46,484 nt of DNA, from NCBI GenBank assembly GCA_964625225.1, contig CAZVAR010000011.1, positions 1-46,484 of the forward strand, read 5' to 3'. Position 1 is the first letter of the stretch. Every line of letters starts with the position of its first letter. This stretch comes from CAZVAR01 sp964625225 (lineage in GTDB: Bacteria; Pseudomonadota; Alphaproteobacteria; JAJUGE01). The translations under genes were made by a program, and so were the position numbers. Below, piece by piece: positions 8,112-15,962 of this stretch. A model generated the notes under the pieces. It made no database searches. It was not told where the DNA came from and worked only from the letters and a program-made list of their open reading frames with translations.

Positions 8112-9101
8112 CTATTTCTTGGCCAGCCCCAGCTCTTCGACCATCGCCTTCTGCTCGTCCATGAACCGGAGCACGAACTTCTCGTAGGCCTCGGTGTCCA
8201 GATAGTCCTCGACGAAGCCGATCTTCTGCATGACCTCGTCGTGAGCGGGCTCCTGCATCGCCTTACGGAAGGCGTCGTGCAGGGTCTTCACGATCGCCGG
8301 GTCCATGCCCGCCGGACCGCCGATGCCATAGGGAGAGGTCGCAACCAGGTCGATGCCTTCCTCGCGCAGGGTGGGCACGTCGGGGAAGCGCTTGAGGCGT
8401 TCGGGTGTCCACACCACCAGCAGCCGCAGCTTGCCTGCGTCGGCCAGTGCGCCGAACGTCCCGGTGCTCGCCGCGGCCGCCGTCGTGTGACCGCCGAGCA
8501 GCGCCGCGTTCTGCTCGCCGCCGCCTTTGTACGGGACGTGGACCCATTGGATCCCCTGATGCTTGGCGATCTGCTCCATCGTCACGTGCAGGGTCCCGCC
8601 GGCGCCGGAGCTGGAATAGCTGACCTTTCCGGGGTTCGCCTTGGCGTATTCGAGGAACTCCTTCCAGGTCTTCCACGGCGCGTCCGCCTTCACCGCCACG
8701 CCGAAGGCGTACCCCGTGAGCTGGATGATATAGGTGAAGTCCTTCTTCGGGTCGAAGGAGGTCTTCTGGATGAAGGGCAGCCGGTACAGCGTCGCCGGCA
8801 GCTGCGAGATGGTGTAGCCGTCCGGCTTCGCCGTCGCGGCCATGGTCGCGGGGCCGAGCGTGCCCGCGGCGCCGCCCTTGTTCTCGATCGCGATCGGCTG
8901 GCCGAGATGCTTGCTGGCGAGATCCGCGAGCACGCGCATATGCGTGTCGGTGCCGCCGCCGGGCGGGAATGGCACGATCAGCGTGATCGGTCTGGTCGGA
9001 TAGTCCGCCGCGGCGACGCCGCCGGGGGCGGCCGCCAGGCCGGCGGCGAGGACAGCGGCGGACAGCGCCATCCCGAAGAGAGAACGTCTCGATACGGGCA
9101 T
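8112..9101 (-). CDS. tctC: TctC/Bug-type periplasmic receptor of TTT carrier (set 1)
   Basis: 329 aa from ATG 9101, fixed by GGAGGA 8 bases upstream and by a signal peptide starting at once (MPVSRRSLFGMALSAAVLAAG, cleavage near AAA-DYP). The Bug-receptor hallmarks follow: YPTRPITLIVPFPPGGGTDTHMR, IENKGGAAGTLGPATMA, KPDGYTI, YSSSGAGGTLHVTMEQIAK, WVHVPYKGGGEQNAALLGGHTTAAA and TPERLKRFPDVPTLREEGI. Bug receptors bind carboxylates through two water molecules rather than a salt bridge (family knowledge), so many different organic acids are possible ligands. First gene of tctCBA. It is divergent from an ICL/PEP-mutase family gene at 9729, which makes a shared substrate pathway plausible. Confidence 0.95.
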   Translation of the reverse strand: MPVSRRSLFGMALSAAVLAAGLAAAPGGVAAADYPTRPITLIVPFPPGGGTDTHMRVLADLASKHLGQPIAIENKGGAAGTLGPATMAATAKPDGYTISQLPATLYRLPFIQKTSFDPKKDFTYIIQLTGYAFGVAVKADAPWKTWKEFLEYAKANPGKVSYSSSGAGGTLHVTMEQIAKHQGIQWVHVPYKGGGEQNAALLGGHTTAAAASTGTFGALADAGKLRLLVVWTPERLKRFPDVPTLREEGIDLVATSPYGIGGPAGMDPAIVKTLHDAFRKAMQEPAHDEVMQKIGFVEDYLDTEAYEKFVLRFMDEQKAMVEELGLAKK

Positions 9102-9728
9102 CTTCGATTCCTCCGTGCACCCGCACCGCCGACGCGAGGACGGCGGCACGCGGGGCCATGTTGATGTCGCGCCGTTCGGGTCGTCGACGCCCGAACCCTT
9201 CGATCGGGCTTCTTCCGGTCGCAGCCTACGACACGGCGCCGTCGGCACCGTTCACCTCTCCATTCCGATCCGATGTCTCCGGGAGACGGTTCGCGAATGG
9301 CGGCGCGCCTCGGGCGCGCCGTCGACGGTCCCCTGATAACGGTGTGCCCGCGGGGACGCAACGGGCTATCGCTCGGGCCCCGGGCTGTCGCCCGACGGCA
9401 AGAGCTGCCCGAGACAGTGCGCTGCGATGTCCGGGTCGGGAACCCGCCGTCCCTGCGCGCTTCGCGGCGGACCGTCCCCGGTGATGCTGGGGCGGCTCGT
9501 GCAGGGCTCCGGTCCGGGCCGCCATCGACGCTCCGGACGCCTCCCGCGAGAGGTCCGGGCACATCGAGCGGCGAACAGGTCGCCCGGCCGTTGCCCGAGG
9601 ATGCAGGACCTCCGAGCCGCGGCACGCCTCGAGATCCCGGTCCCGGCCGGCCGATCGGCACCAGCCGGTTGCCGTCCGTCGAGCCGGTGGCCTATGATCC
9701 CGGGCGACACTTACGGTTCGAGGATGTC
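9102..9728. other. Divergent intergenic region between tctC and the lyase-family gene
   Basis: No credible gene: an open frame runs into the lyase gene from upstream, but it is Arg/Pro/Gly-rich and lacks domain features. Two secondary-structure elements stand out. One is GTTCGGG (9174-9180) / CCCGAAC (9190-9196), centred on GTCGAC, 73 bases before tctC; it could be an operator shared by the divergent genes. The other is a 9-bp stem formed by two GGCGCGCC blocks (9302-9309, 9313-9320) with a 3-base loop, on the lyase side. Confidence 0.4.
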
Positions 9729-10592
9729 ATGAATCCCCCCGATCGTCTGCGGGCCCTGCTGGCGGGGCCCGATTTCATCGTGATGCCGGCCGTCTGGGAC
9801 GGGTTGAGCGCCAAGCTGACCGCCGGCGTGGGATTCAAGACCGCCTTCCTCTCGGGCTCCTGCGTGGCGGCGAGCCGGCTGGGGGGACCGGATCTCGATC
9901 TGATCTCCTTCGCGGAGATGTTCGACTCCTTCAACATGGTGCGCGGTGCGGCACCGGACCTGCTGGTGCTGGCCGATGGCGATCATGGCTACGGCAATGC
10001 CATGAACGTGCAGCGCACGGTCCGGGCCTATGGCCGTGCCGGCGCCGCCGCGATCCTCATCGAGGACAAGGTGACGCCGCGTGCCCTGACGGCAGCCGGC
10101 AAGCCTTGCCTGCCGCGCGACGAAGCGCGCATGAAGATCCGCGCGGCGGTGGAGGCGGCGAAGGAGTCCGGCATCCTGATCCTGGCGCGCACCGACTGCC
10201 GCCCGACCCAGGGGATCGATGAGGCGCTGGCCCGGATCGAAATGTTCGTGCAGGAGGGGGCCGACATCCTGTTCCTGGATTCTCCCGCCGATGAGGAGGA
10301 GATCCGCCGTGCCGTTGCCGCCGCAGACGGGCGGCCCTCGTTCGCCGTCCTGTCTCCCGGAGCGCCGCGGGCGACGCCGTCGCGCAGCGAGGCGGCCGCG
10401 CTGGGCCTCAAGATCGGGACCTATCCCACCGGCCTGCTCTCGCCGGCGGTTGCCGGGATGAAGGCCGGGCTGGCGGCCCTGGTCGCCGGAGAGGCGGAGT
10501 CGGCGAACGCGCTGCCGTTCGCGGAATTGCGGGCGACGTTGGGCTATCCGGACTACGACGCCCAAGCCAAGCGTTTCAGCCTGCCCAACTGA
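9729..10592 (+). CDS. Isocitrate lyase/PEP mutase superfamily protein lacking the KKCGH motif
   Basis: 287 aa from ATG 9729, with GAGGA 7 bases upstream. An (alpha/beta)8 ICL/PEPM fold is evident: PAVWDGLSAKLTAGVGFKTAFLSG (N-terminal strand and helix), LADGDHGYGNAMNV (81-94, metal-binding aspartates), and ILIEDKVTPRA (109-119). The catalytic-loop position where isocitrate and methylisocitrate lyases have K(K/R)CGH reads TPRALTAAGK here, so the catalytic cysteine is missing. The closest functional model is oxaloacetate decarboxylase or another Cys-less PEPM-family enzyme rather than a retro-aldol lyase (family knowledge plus inference). Single gene, divergent from tctCBA set 1; the products could act on the same imported acid. 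Distinct from the two KKCGH-containing paralogues at 18685 and 29931. Confidence 0.85.
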   Translation: MNPPDRLRALLAGPDFIVMPAVWDGLSAKLTAGVGFKTAFLSGSCVAASRLGGPDLDLISFAEMFDSFNMVRGAAPDLLVLADGDHGYGNAMNVQRTVRAYGRAGAAAILIEDKVTPRALTAAGKPCLPRDEARMKIRAAVEAAKESGILILARTDCRPTQGIDEALARIEMFVQEGADILFLDSPADEEEIRRAVAAADGRPSFAVLSPGAPRATPSRSEAAALGLKIGTYPTGLLSPAVAGMKAGLAALVAGEAESANALPFAELRATLGYPDYDAQAKRFSLPN

Positions 10593-11107
10593 AGGAAACG
10601 CCCGGCCTCTCCCGGCGACGAAGGGATACGGCGCGCGGCCCGCCGAGACCGTCCGTGAACTGCGCAACCAGCCGCGATCCGCTCCGCTGTCAGCGACGGG
10701 CCCGGAGCGGTGTCCTCGATATCCTCTCCGCCCACACCGCTGCTTCCGACGCGGTATCCGTTCGGCGGTTCTACCGCCGTCGTCGGCACCGAGCCGTCGG
10801 CCGTCATTCGCGCCGGGACTGCGTTCCGCGGAGCCGCGACGATGGCCCCTCCCCCGATCGGATCATGGACGCCGTATCCGGCGACAGGGCCGATTCCCGG
10901 GCGCGGGGCGCGAGCCGCCACGCTGATGTTCCCGCAACGTTCCACACCTTTAAGATGTGCCATAGGTAAAATTTCCGGTGACGGAATGTAGTTGACGGGC
11001 CGCGACGCGGTTTGACAGGCTCGCGGCCGGGACGAGACGATCCGTCGGATCAACCAAAGGAAGTGAAGGCTGCCGTTCGCCGTCCCGACAGCCATTGGAG
11101 GGGAAAA
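10593..11107 (+). promoter_or_regulatory. Upstream region of the amidase/ABC importer operon
   Basis: 515 bases without a gene. The segment 10938-10992 is distinctly A+T-rich for this window and includes a short dyad TTCCG-gtga-CGGAA (10973-10986). Possible -35 hexamers TTGACG (10992-10997) and TTGACA (11012-11017) follow, but no good -10 partner can be assigned. This is the likely control region for the operon starting at 11108, whose ribosome binding site GGAGGGG is at 11097-11103. Confidence 0.35.
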
Positions 11108-12724
11108 ATGAGAGTTCGCCGCATGCGCCGAATGCAAGGGTGGGCCGCTGCCGGTCTGGCTGCCGGACTCATGGCGCTGTCGGTTCCCGCCGTTGCGGGT
11201 GGCGTCCTGCGCATCGGCATGACAGCCGCCGACATCCCGCTGACCGCAGGGCAGCCCGACAACGGTTTCGAGGGCTACCGGTTCACCGGCTACACGATCT
11301 ACGACGCTTTGGTGAACTGGGACATGTCGTCGGCCGACAAGGCATCGGACGTGCGGCCCGGGCTGGCGACCGAGTGGGCCGTGAAGCCGGACGACCCGAC
11401 GGTCTGGGTGATCAAGCTGCGCCAGGGTGTCAAGTTCCACGACGGCTCCGACTTCGATGCCGACGCGGTGATCTGGAATCTCGACAAGATTTTCGACGAG
11501 ACTTCGCCCCAGTATGCGCCCGACCAGTCGGCGCAGGTCCGCGGCCGCATCACGTCGCTCAAGTCGTACCGCAAGATCGACGACGGGACGGTCGAGATCA
11601 CGACAAAGAACCCGGACAGCTTCTTCCCGTACCAGCTCACCTACGTGCTCTATTCGAGCCCTGCGCATTGGGAGGCGCTCGGGCGCGACTGGAGCAAGTT
11701 CTCTCGGAATCCGTCGGGAACCGGACCGTTCAAGGTTGCTAACCTCGTTCCGCGTGAGCGGCTGGAGTTGGTCCCGAACCCGGACTACTGGGACAAGGAC
11801 CGCATTCCGAAAACCGACAAGATCGTGCTGATGCCGGTCCCGGAGGCAAGCGCACGGACGGCAGCCCTGCTGTCCGGCCAAGTTGACTGGATCGAGGCCC
11901 CTGCGCCGGATGCCATCCCGCGCATGCAGTCGTCCGGCTTCAAAATCGTCTCGAACGCCTACCCGCACATCTGGTCGTGGCATCTCAGCCGCCTGCCGGA
12001 CTCGCCCTGGAACGACCTGCGGGTCCGCAAGGCCGCCAATCTGGCCATCGATCGCGAAAGCATGAAGCTCCTGCTGCGCGACTTCATGCAGCCGGCCAAG
12101 GGTCATGTCCTGCCGAGCAGCCCCTGGTTCGGCAAGCCTTCCTTCGATATCGGCTACAACCCTGAGGAAGCCAAGCGCCTGATGGCGGAGGTGGGCTACG
12201 GCGCGGACAAGCCGCTCAAGGTGAAGGTGCTGATCTCGCCCAGCGGCTCCGGACAAATGCAGCCCCTTCCCATGAACGAATTCATGCAGGAGAGCCTCAA
12301 GGCGATCGGCATCGACGTCGAGTTCGAGGTCATGGAATGGGAGAGCCTGCTGAGCCGCTGGCGCGCGGGTGCGGCCGCCGACGTCAACAAGGGCGCCAAC
12401 GCACTGAACGTCAGCTATGCGACGGTCGACCCGTTCAGCGCCTTCGTCCGCTTCTTCCAGAGCGACCAGATCGCGCCGAACGGCACGAATTGGGGCCATA
12501 TCTCCGACCCCAAGCTGGACGATCTGATCACCCGCGCCCGTGCCTCGTTCGACGTCGCCGAACGCGACCGCCTCCTGGCCGAGGCGCATGCCCATGCGGT
12601 CGACCAGGCGATGTTCCTGTGGGTCGCGCACGACGTCGGTCCGCGCGCCCTGTCCCCCAAGGTGAAAGGGTTCGTGCAGGCGCAGAACTGGTTCCAGGAC
12701 CTGACGCCGGTCTACGTCGAGTAG
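11108..12724 (+). CDS. Periplasmic solute-binding protein of a peptide/nickel-type ABC importer (SBP family 5)
   Basis: 538 aa from ATG 11108, with GGAGGGG four bases upstream. A signal peptide (MRVRRMRRMQGWAAAGLAAG, cleavage near AVAGG) is followed by the normal domain order of family 5. The N-lobe has FTGYTIYDALVNWD (about 59-72) and GVKFHDGSDFDADAVIWNLD (107-126), then GTGPFKV near 204. The hinge region is at about 349-363 (GYNPEEAKRLMAEVGYG). The C-lobe has KVKVLISPSGSG and FMQESLKAIGIDVEFEVMEW. These proteins bind peptides or other amide-like ligands in the periplasm. It heads an operon with two permeases, two ATPases and an AtzG/AtzE-like amidase, so the ligand probably contains a hydrolysable amide. 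It also serves as the in-window reference for the permuted relative at 24854. Confidence 0.95.
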   Translation: MRVRRMRRMQGWAAAGLAAGLMALSVPAVAGGVLRIGMTAADIPLTAGQPDNGFEGYRFTGYTIYDALVNWDMSSADKASDVRPGLATEWAVKPDDPTVWVIKLRQGVKFHDGSDFDADAVIWNLDKIFDETSPQYAPDQSAQVRGRITSLKSYRKIDDGTVEITTKNPDSFFPYQLTYVLYSSPAHWEALGRDWSKFSRNPSGTGPFKVANLVPRERLELVPNPDYWDKDRIPKTDKIVLMPVPEASARTAALLSGQVDWIEAPAPDAIPRMQSSGFKIVSNAYPHIWSWHLSRLPDSPWNDLRVRKAANLAIDRESMKLLLRDFMQPAKGHVLPSSPWFGKPSFDIGYNPEEAKRLMAEVGYGADKPLKVKVLISPSGSGQMQPLPMNEFMQESLKAIGIDVEFEVMEWESLLSRWRAGAAADVNKGANALNVSYATVDPFSAFVRFFQSDQIAPNGTNWGHISDPKLDDLITRARASFDVAERDRLLAEAHAHAVDQAMFLWVAHDVGPRALSPKVKGFVQAQNWFQDLTPVYVE

Positions 12725-12799
12725 CGCAGCGGACGGGAGCGCGGGGCCCCGTTCCCTCGCCTCCCGCCCGCGGGCCCAGGCGAGAGACTGCCCGATCCC

Positions 12800-13753
12800 A
12801 TGACAGCATATCTGCTCCGGCGGCTGTTCTATGCCGTGCCTATCGCGCTCGGTGTGGCCGTCATCATTTTCTCGCTGATCCACATCGCACCGGGCGATCC
12901 CTTGAGCGCCATGGTTCCGGCCGATGCGCCGAGCTCGGTGGTCGAGCGGCTGCGCCGCGACTACGGCATGGACCGACCGCTGCCGGAACAGTTCCTTCTA
13001 TGGCTCGGGCGCGCGCTCGGCGGCGATCTCGGCACTTCGGTCGCGACGGGGAGACCGGTCGCCGGCGAGCTGGCCGCGGCCGTCACCAACACGCTGATCC
13101 TCGCCGCCTGTGCGTCGCTGATCGGCTTCCCGCTCGGGATCCTTCTGGGCGGCCTCGCGGGCTACTTCAACGGCCGGGCCATCGACCGGCTCGCGACCGC
13201 GACTGCGATCACCGGCGTCAGCGTGCCGCACTACTGGCTCGGCATGCTCCTGGTGATCATCTTCTCGGTCGAGCTGGACCTGCTGCCGGCGATGGGAATG
13301 GGCCCCGGCGGCTCGGCCTCCTGGACCTGGGACTGGGTGCATCTGCGGCATCTGATCCTGCCCGCCATCACGCTCTCGGTGATCCCGATGGGCATCGTCA
13401 CGCGCACGGTGCGCGCCGCCGTGGCGGAGATCATGAACGAGGAGTTCGTCGAGACGCTGCGCGCCAAGGGCATGCGCGAGCGACAGGTGATCCGCCATGT
13501 CGCGAAGAACGCCGCGCCGACCGTACTCGCGGTGATCGGCCTGCAGCTCGGCTATCTGCTCGGCGGCTCGATCCTGGTCGAAGTGGTGTTCGCCTGGCCC
13601 GGCACGGGCTTCCTGCTGAATACCGCGATCTTCCGCCGCGACCTTCCGCTCCTGCAGGGGACGATTCTCGTGCTTTCGCTGTTCTTCGTCGCCGTCAATC
13701 TGCTCGTCGATCTCCTACAGACGATGATCGACCCGCGTATGCAGCGGACCTGA
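12800..13753 (+). CDS. ABC importer permease, DppB/OppB family
   Basis: 317 aa with six membrane segments. The N-terminus MTAYLLRRLFYAVPIALGVAV and the following IHIAPGDPLSAMVP are hallmark DppB features. The EAA/BPD motif that docks the ATPase is EFVETLRAKGMRERQVIRHV (about 215-235), and the closing part EVVFAWPGTGFLLNTAIFRRD is also family-typical. ATG 12800 lies 75 bases after the binding-protein stop with an AGGCGAGAG ribosome binding site somewhat distant. Inner-membrane subunit forming the translocation pore with the permease at 13764, 10 bases downstream. Confidence 0.95.
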   Translation: MTAYLLRRLFYAVPIALGVAVIIFSLIHIAPGDPLSAMVPADAPSSVVERLRRDYGMDRPLPEQFLLWLGRALGGDLGTSVATGRPVAGELAAAVTNTLILAACASLIGFPLGILLGGLAGYFNGRAIDRLATATAITGVSVPHYWLGMLLVIIFSVELDLLPAMGMGPGGSASWTWDWVHLRHLILPAITLSVIPMGIVTRTVRAAVAEIMNEEFVETLRAKGMRERQVIRHVAKNAAPTVLAVIGLQLGYLLGGSILVEVVFAWPGTGFLLNTAIFRRDLPLLQGTILVLSLFFVAVNLLVDLLQTMIDPRMQRT

Positions 13754-13763
13754 GGCGGACGGC

Positions 13764-14672
13764 ATGAGCCAGACGCCCGGTACGCTCGCCCTCGAACCGC
13801 CCTCCTCGGGAGCCGGGGCGGACAGCCGCGGCCCGGAAGGCTATTGGGCCAACGTCGCCAAGCGGCTCCGGCGGGACAAAGTCACCTTGTTCTTCGGGTT
13901 CGTCCTGCTGCTGGTATTCCTGAGCGCGCTTCTCGCGCCCTGGCTGGCACCGGCCGACCCCTACGCCACCAGCATGCTGCGGCGGCTGAAGCCGATCGGC
14001 ACGCCCGGCTATCCGCTGGGTGCCGACGAGCTCGGCCGCGACATGCTGACCCGACTGCTCTACGGCGGACGGCTCTCGCTGCTGATGGGCATTCTACCGG
14101 TCGTCAACGCGACCGTGATCGGCTGCGTCCTCGGACTGGTCGCCGGCTATTTCGGCGGCAAGGTCAATATGGCGATCATGCGCGCAATGGACGTGTTCTA
14201 CGCGTTCCCGTCGGTTCTGCTGGCGATCGCCATTTCCGGCGCGCTCGGGGCCGGGGTGGTGAACACCATCGTCTCGCTGACGATCGTGTTCATCCCGCCG
14301 ATCACCCGCATCGCGGAGAGCGTCACGACGCGGGTGCGCAGGCTCGACTTCGTCGAGGCGGCCCGCGCCACAGGCGCCGGGAGTTTCAGCGTGATCCGGG
14401 TGCACGTGCTCGGCAACGTCCTGGCCCCGGTCCTCATCTACGCCAGCAGCCTGATCAGCGTCAGCATCATCCTGGCGTCGGGCCTCAGCTTCCTCGGCCT
14501 CGGCGCGACGCCGCCCGAGCCGGAATGGGGACTGATGCTCAACACGTTGCGCGACGCGATCTTCGTCAGTCCGTGGGTGGCCATCGTGCCGGGCGTGGTG
14601 ATTTTCATCACCTCCATGTCCTTCAACATGCTGAGCGACGGTCTGCGCCACGCCATGGACGTCCGGATGTGA
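13764..14672 (+). CDS. ABC importer permease, DppC/OppC family
   Basis: 302 aa. It has the DppC N-terminal cytoplasmic tail, a first helix (VTLFFGFVLLLVFLSALLAPWLAP), a periplasmic loop with YPLGADELGRDMLTRLLYGGR, and five further helices. The EAA motif is DFVEAARATGAGSFSVIRVHVLGN (about 195-215). The final section SGLSFLGLGATPPEPEWGLML is a classic DppC signature. Pairs with the DppB-type subunit just upstream. The ATPase gene follows after 10 bases, so it belongs to the same transcript. Confidence 0.95.
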   Translation: MSQTPGTLALEPPSSGAGADSRGPEGYWANVAKRLRRDKVTLFFGFVLLLVFLSALLAPWLAPADPYATSMLRRLKPIGTPGYPLGADELGRDMLTRLLYGGRLSLLMGILPVVNATVIGCVLGLVAGYFGGKVNMAIMRAMDVFYAFPSVLLAIAISGALGAGVVNTIVSLTIVFIPPITRIAESVTTRVRRLDFVEAARATGAGSFSVIRVHVLGNVLAPVLIYASSLISVSIILASGLSFLGLGATPPEPEWGLMLNTLRDAIFVSPWVAIVPGVVIFITSMSFNMLSDGLRHAMDVRM

Positions 14673-14682
14673 GGGGCGCGCA

Positions 14683-15768
14683 GTGACGGTGGAAACGACC
14701 AATGCCCCGGACGCTCCCGCCATTCTGGAAGTTCGCGGCCTTCTCAAACACTTTCCGGTAAAGGGCGGGCTCCTGCAGCGCCCGGTGGCGGCGGTGCAGG
14801 CGGTGGACGGCGTCTCTTTCGCGGTGCGCCGCGGCGAGACGCTCGGGATCGTCGGCGAGTCCGGCTGCGGCAAGTCCACCACCGCGCGGTTGCTGATCCG
14901 CCTGATCGAACCCGACGCCGGCGAGATCCGGATCGACGGCCGGCCGGTAGGCGGCCCGGGCGGCCTCACCCTCAAGGCGCTGCGCCGTCGGCTCCAGATG
15001 GTGTTCCAGGACTCCTACGCCTCGCTCAACCCGCGGCTGCCGATCCTGGATACGGTCGCCTACGGCCCGACCGTCCACGGCGTCTCCCGGACCGAGGCGC
15101 GGGCCAAGGCGGCGGAGCTGCTGCGCAGGGTCGGGCTCGCGCCGGAGACCTATGCCCGTCGTTACCCGCACGAGCTCTCGGGCGGCCAGCGGCAACGGGT
15201 CAACATTGCCCGGGCGCTGGCGCTGGATCCGACCATCCTGATTCTCGACGAGGCGGTATCCGCGCTCGACAAATCGGTGCAGGCGCAGGTGCTCAACCTG
15301 CTGCTCGATCTCCGCCGCGAGCTGTCGCTGACCTATCTGTTCATCTCGCACGACCTGGAGGTCGTGCAGTTCGTCAGCGACCGCGTGCTGGTCATGTATC
15401 TCGGCAAGGTCGTCGAGGTCGGCTCGGTCGAGGCCATCTACCGGGAGCCTCAGCACCCCTACACGCGGGCCCTGCTGTCGGCGATGCCGGAGATGGATGT
15501 CGACCGCCGGAAGGAAGAGGCGCCGCTGTCGGGCGACCCGCCGACGCCGATCGACCCGCCGTCCGGCTGCCGCTTCCATCCGCGCTGCCTCTTCGCCGAA
15601 CCGGTGTGCCGCCGAATCGAGCCGCTGCTGACCGACCTGCCCGGCTCGGAAGACCATGCCGCCGCCTGCCACATGGCGATTCGCGGCTCCGGCCACTCCG
15701 CCGCGCCCGCCGGAGAGGCTGCGATTCCCGTTCGTACCGAACTCCCGAAGGAGAGCGTAAGACCATGA
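14683..15768 (+). CDS. ABC importer ATPase, OppF/DppF family
   Basis: 361 aa, starting at GTG 14683 (GAGGGGCGCGCA upstream). Walker A is GESGCGKST (58-66), the Q-loop lies in MVFQDSYASLNPR, the ABC signature LSGGQRQRV is at 165-173, Walker B ILILDEA at 185-191, and the switch His in FISHDLEVVQF. The C-terminal oligopeptide-transporter region has HPYTRALLSAMP and CRFHPRC; the spaced cysteines may hold an Fe-S cluster, as described for some OppD/DppD proteins. The stop overlaps the start of the AtzG-like gene (ATGA). The partner ATPase (17392) is separated from it by the amidase genes, an unusual interruption of the transporter operon. Confidence 0.95.
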   Translation: MTVETTNAPDAPAILEVRGLLKHFPVKGGLLQRPVAAVQAVDGVSFAVRRGETLGIVGESGCGKSTTARLLIRLIEPDAGEIRIDGRPVGGPGGLTLKALRRRLQMVFQDSYASLNPRLPILDTVAYGPTVHGVSRTEARAKAAELLRRVGLAPETYARRYPHELSGGQRQRVNIARALALDPTILILDEAVSALDKSVQAQVLNLLLDLRRELSLTYLFISHDLEVVQFVSDRVLVMYLGKVVEVGSVEAIYREPQHPYTRALLSAMPEMDVDRRKEEAPLSGDPPTPIDPPSGCRFHPRCLFAEPVCRRIEPLLTDLPGSEDHAAACHMAIRGSGHSAAPAGEAAIPVRTELPKESVRP

Positions 15769-15962
15769 CCGAGGACAGCACACAGGCCGTCCGCGCCGCC
15801 GCCGCGGCCCTGCAGGAGATCGCGCTGCCCGAAGCGGAGGCCGCGGCATTGCTGCCGGCCGTCGCCCGCAACGTCGCCGCGGTCGCACGGCTGGCACCAC
15901 GGATCGCCTTCGAGGACGAGCCCGCCCTCTATGCCGATGCGATGCAGAGGGCCAAGGGATGA
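15765..15962 (+). CDS. AtzG-like small protein (DUF4089 type), probable amidase partner
   Basis: 65 aa; ATG 15765 overlaps the ATPase stop and its own stop overlaps the amidase start (ATGA both times), so translation is tightly coupled. The Ala-rich helical sequence (TQAVRAAAAALQEIALPEAEAAALLPAV, ending FEDEPALYADAMQ) matches the form of the short AtzG/DUF4089 proteins encoded directly before AtzE-like amidases. In the cyanuric-acid pathway AtzG forms a heterotetramer with AtzE (1-carboxybiuret hydrolase), similar to GatC with GatA (family knowledge). It is inferred to stabilise the amidase encoded next. Identification depends on context plus general pattern, as the protein is short. Confidence 0.75.
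   Translation: MTEDSTQAVRAAAAALQEIALPEAEAAALLPAVARNVAAVARLAPRIAFEDEPALYADAMQRAKG

Noticed and set aside
5960..8164. A very long open frame on the plus strand opposite tctA and tctB
   Set aside because: It is antisense to two clear membrane-protein genes; its Arg/His/Gln/Glu-rich, low-complexity translation has no domain or start signal. It is an effect of high G+C.
9273..9728. 152-codon upstream extension of the lyase-family gene at 9729
   Set aside because: No family similarity and Pro/Arg/Gly-rich; the ribosome binding site and barrel start fix 9729.
10553..12883. A 776-codon minus-strand frame opposite the 11108 binding protein
   Set aside because: Shadow of the coding strand; no motif, no ribosome binding site, composition unlike a real protein.
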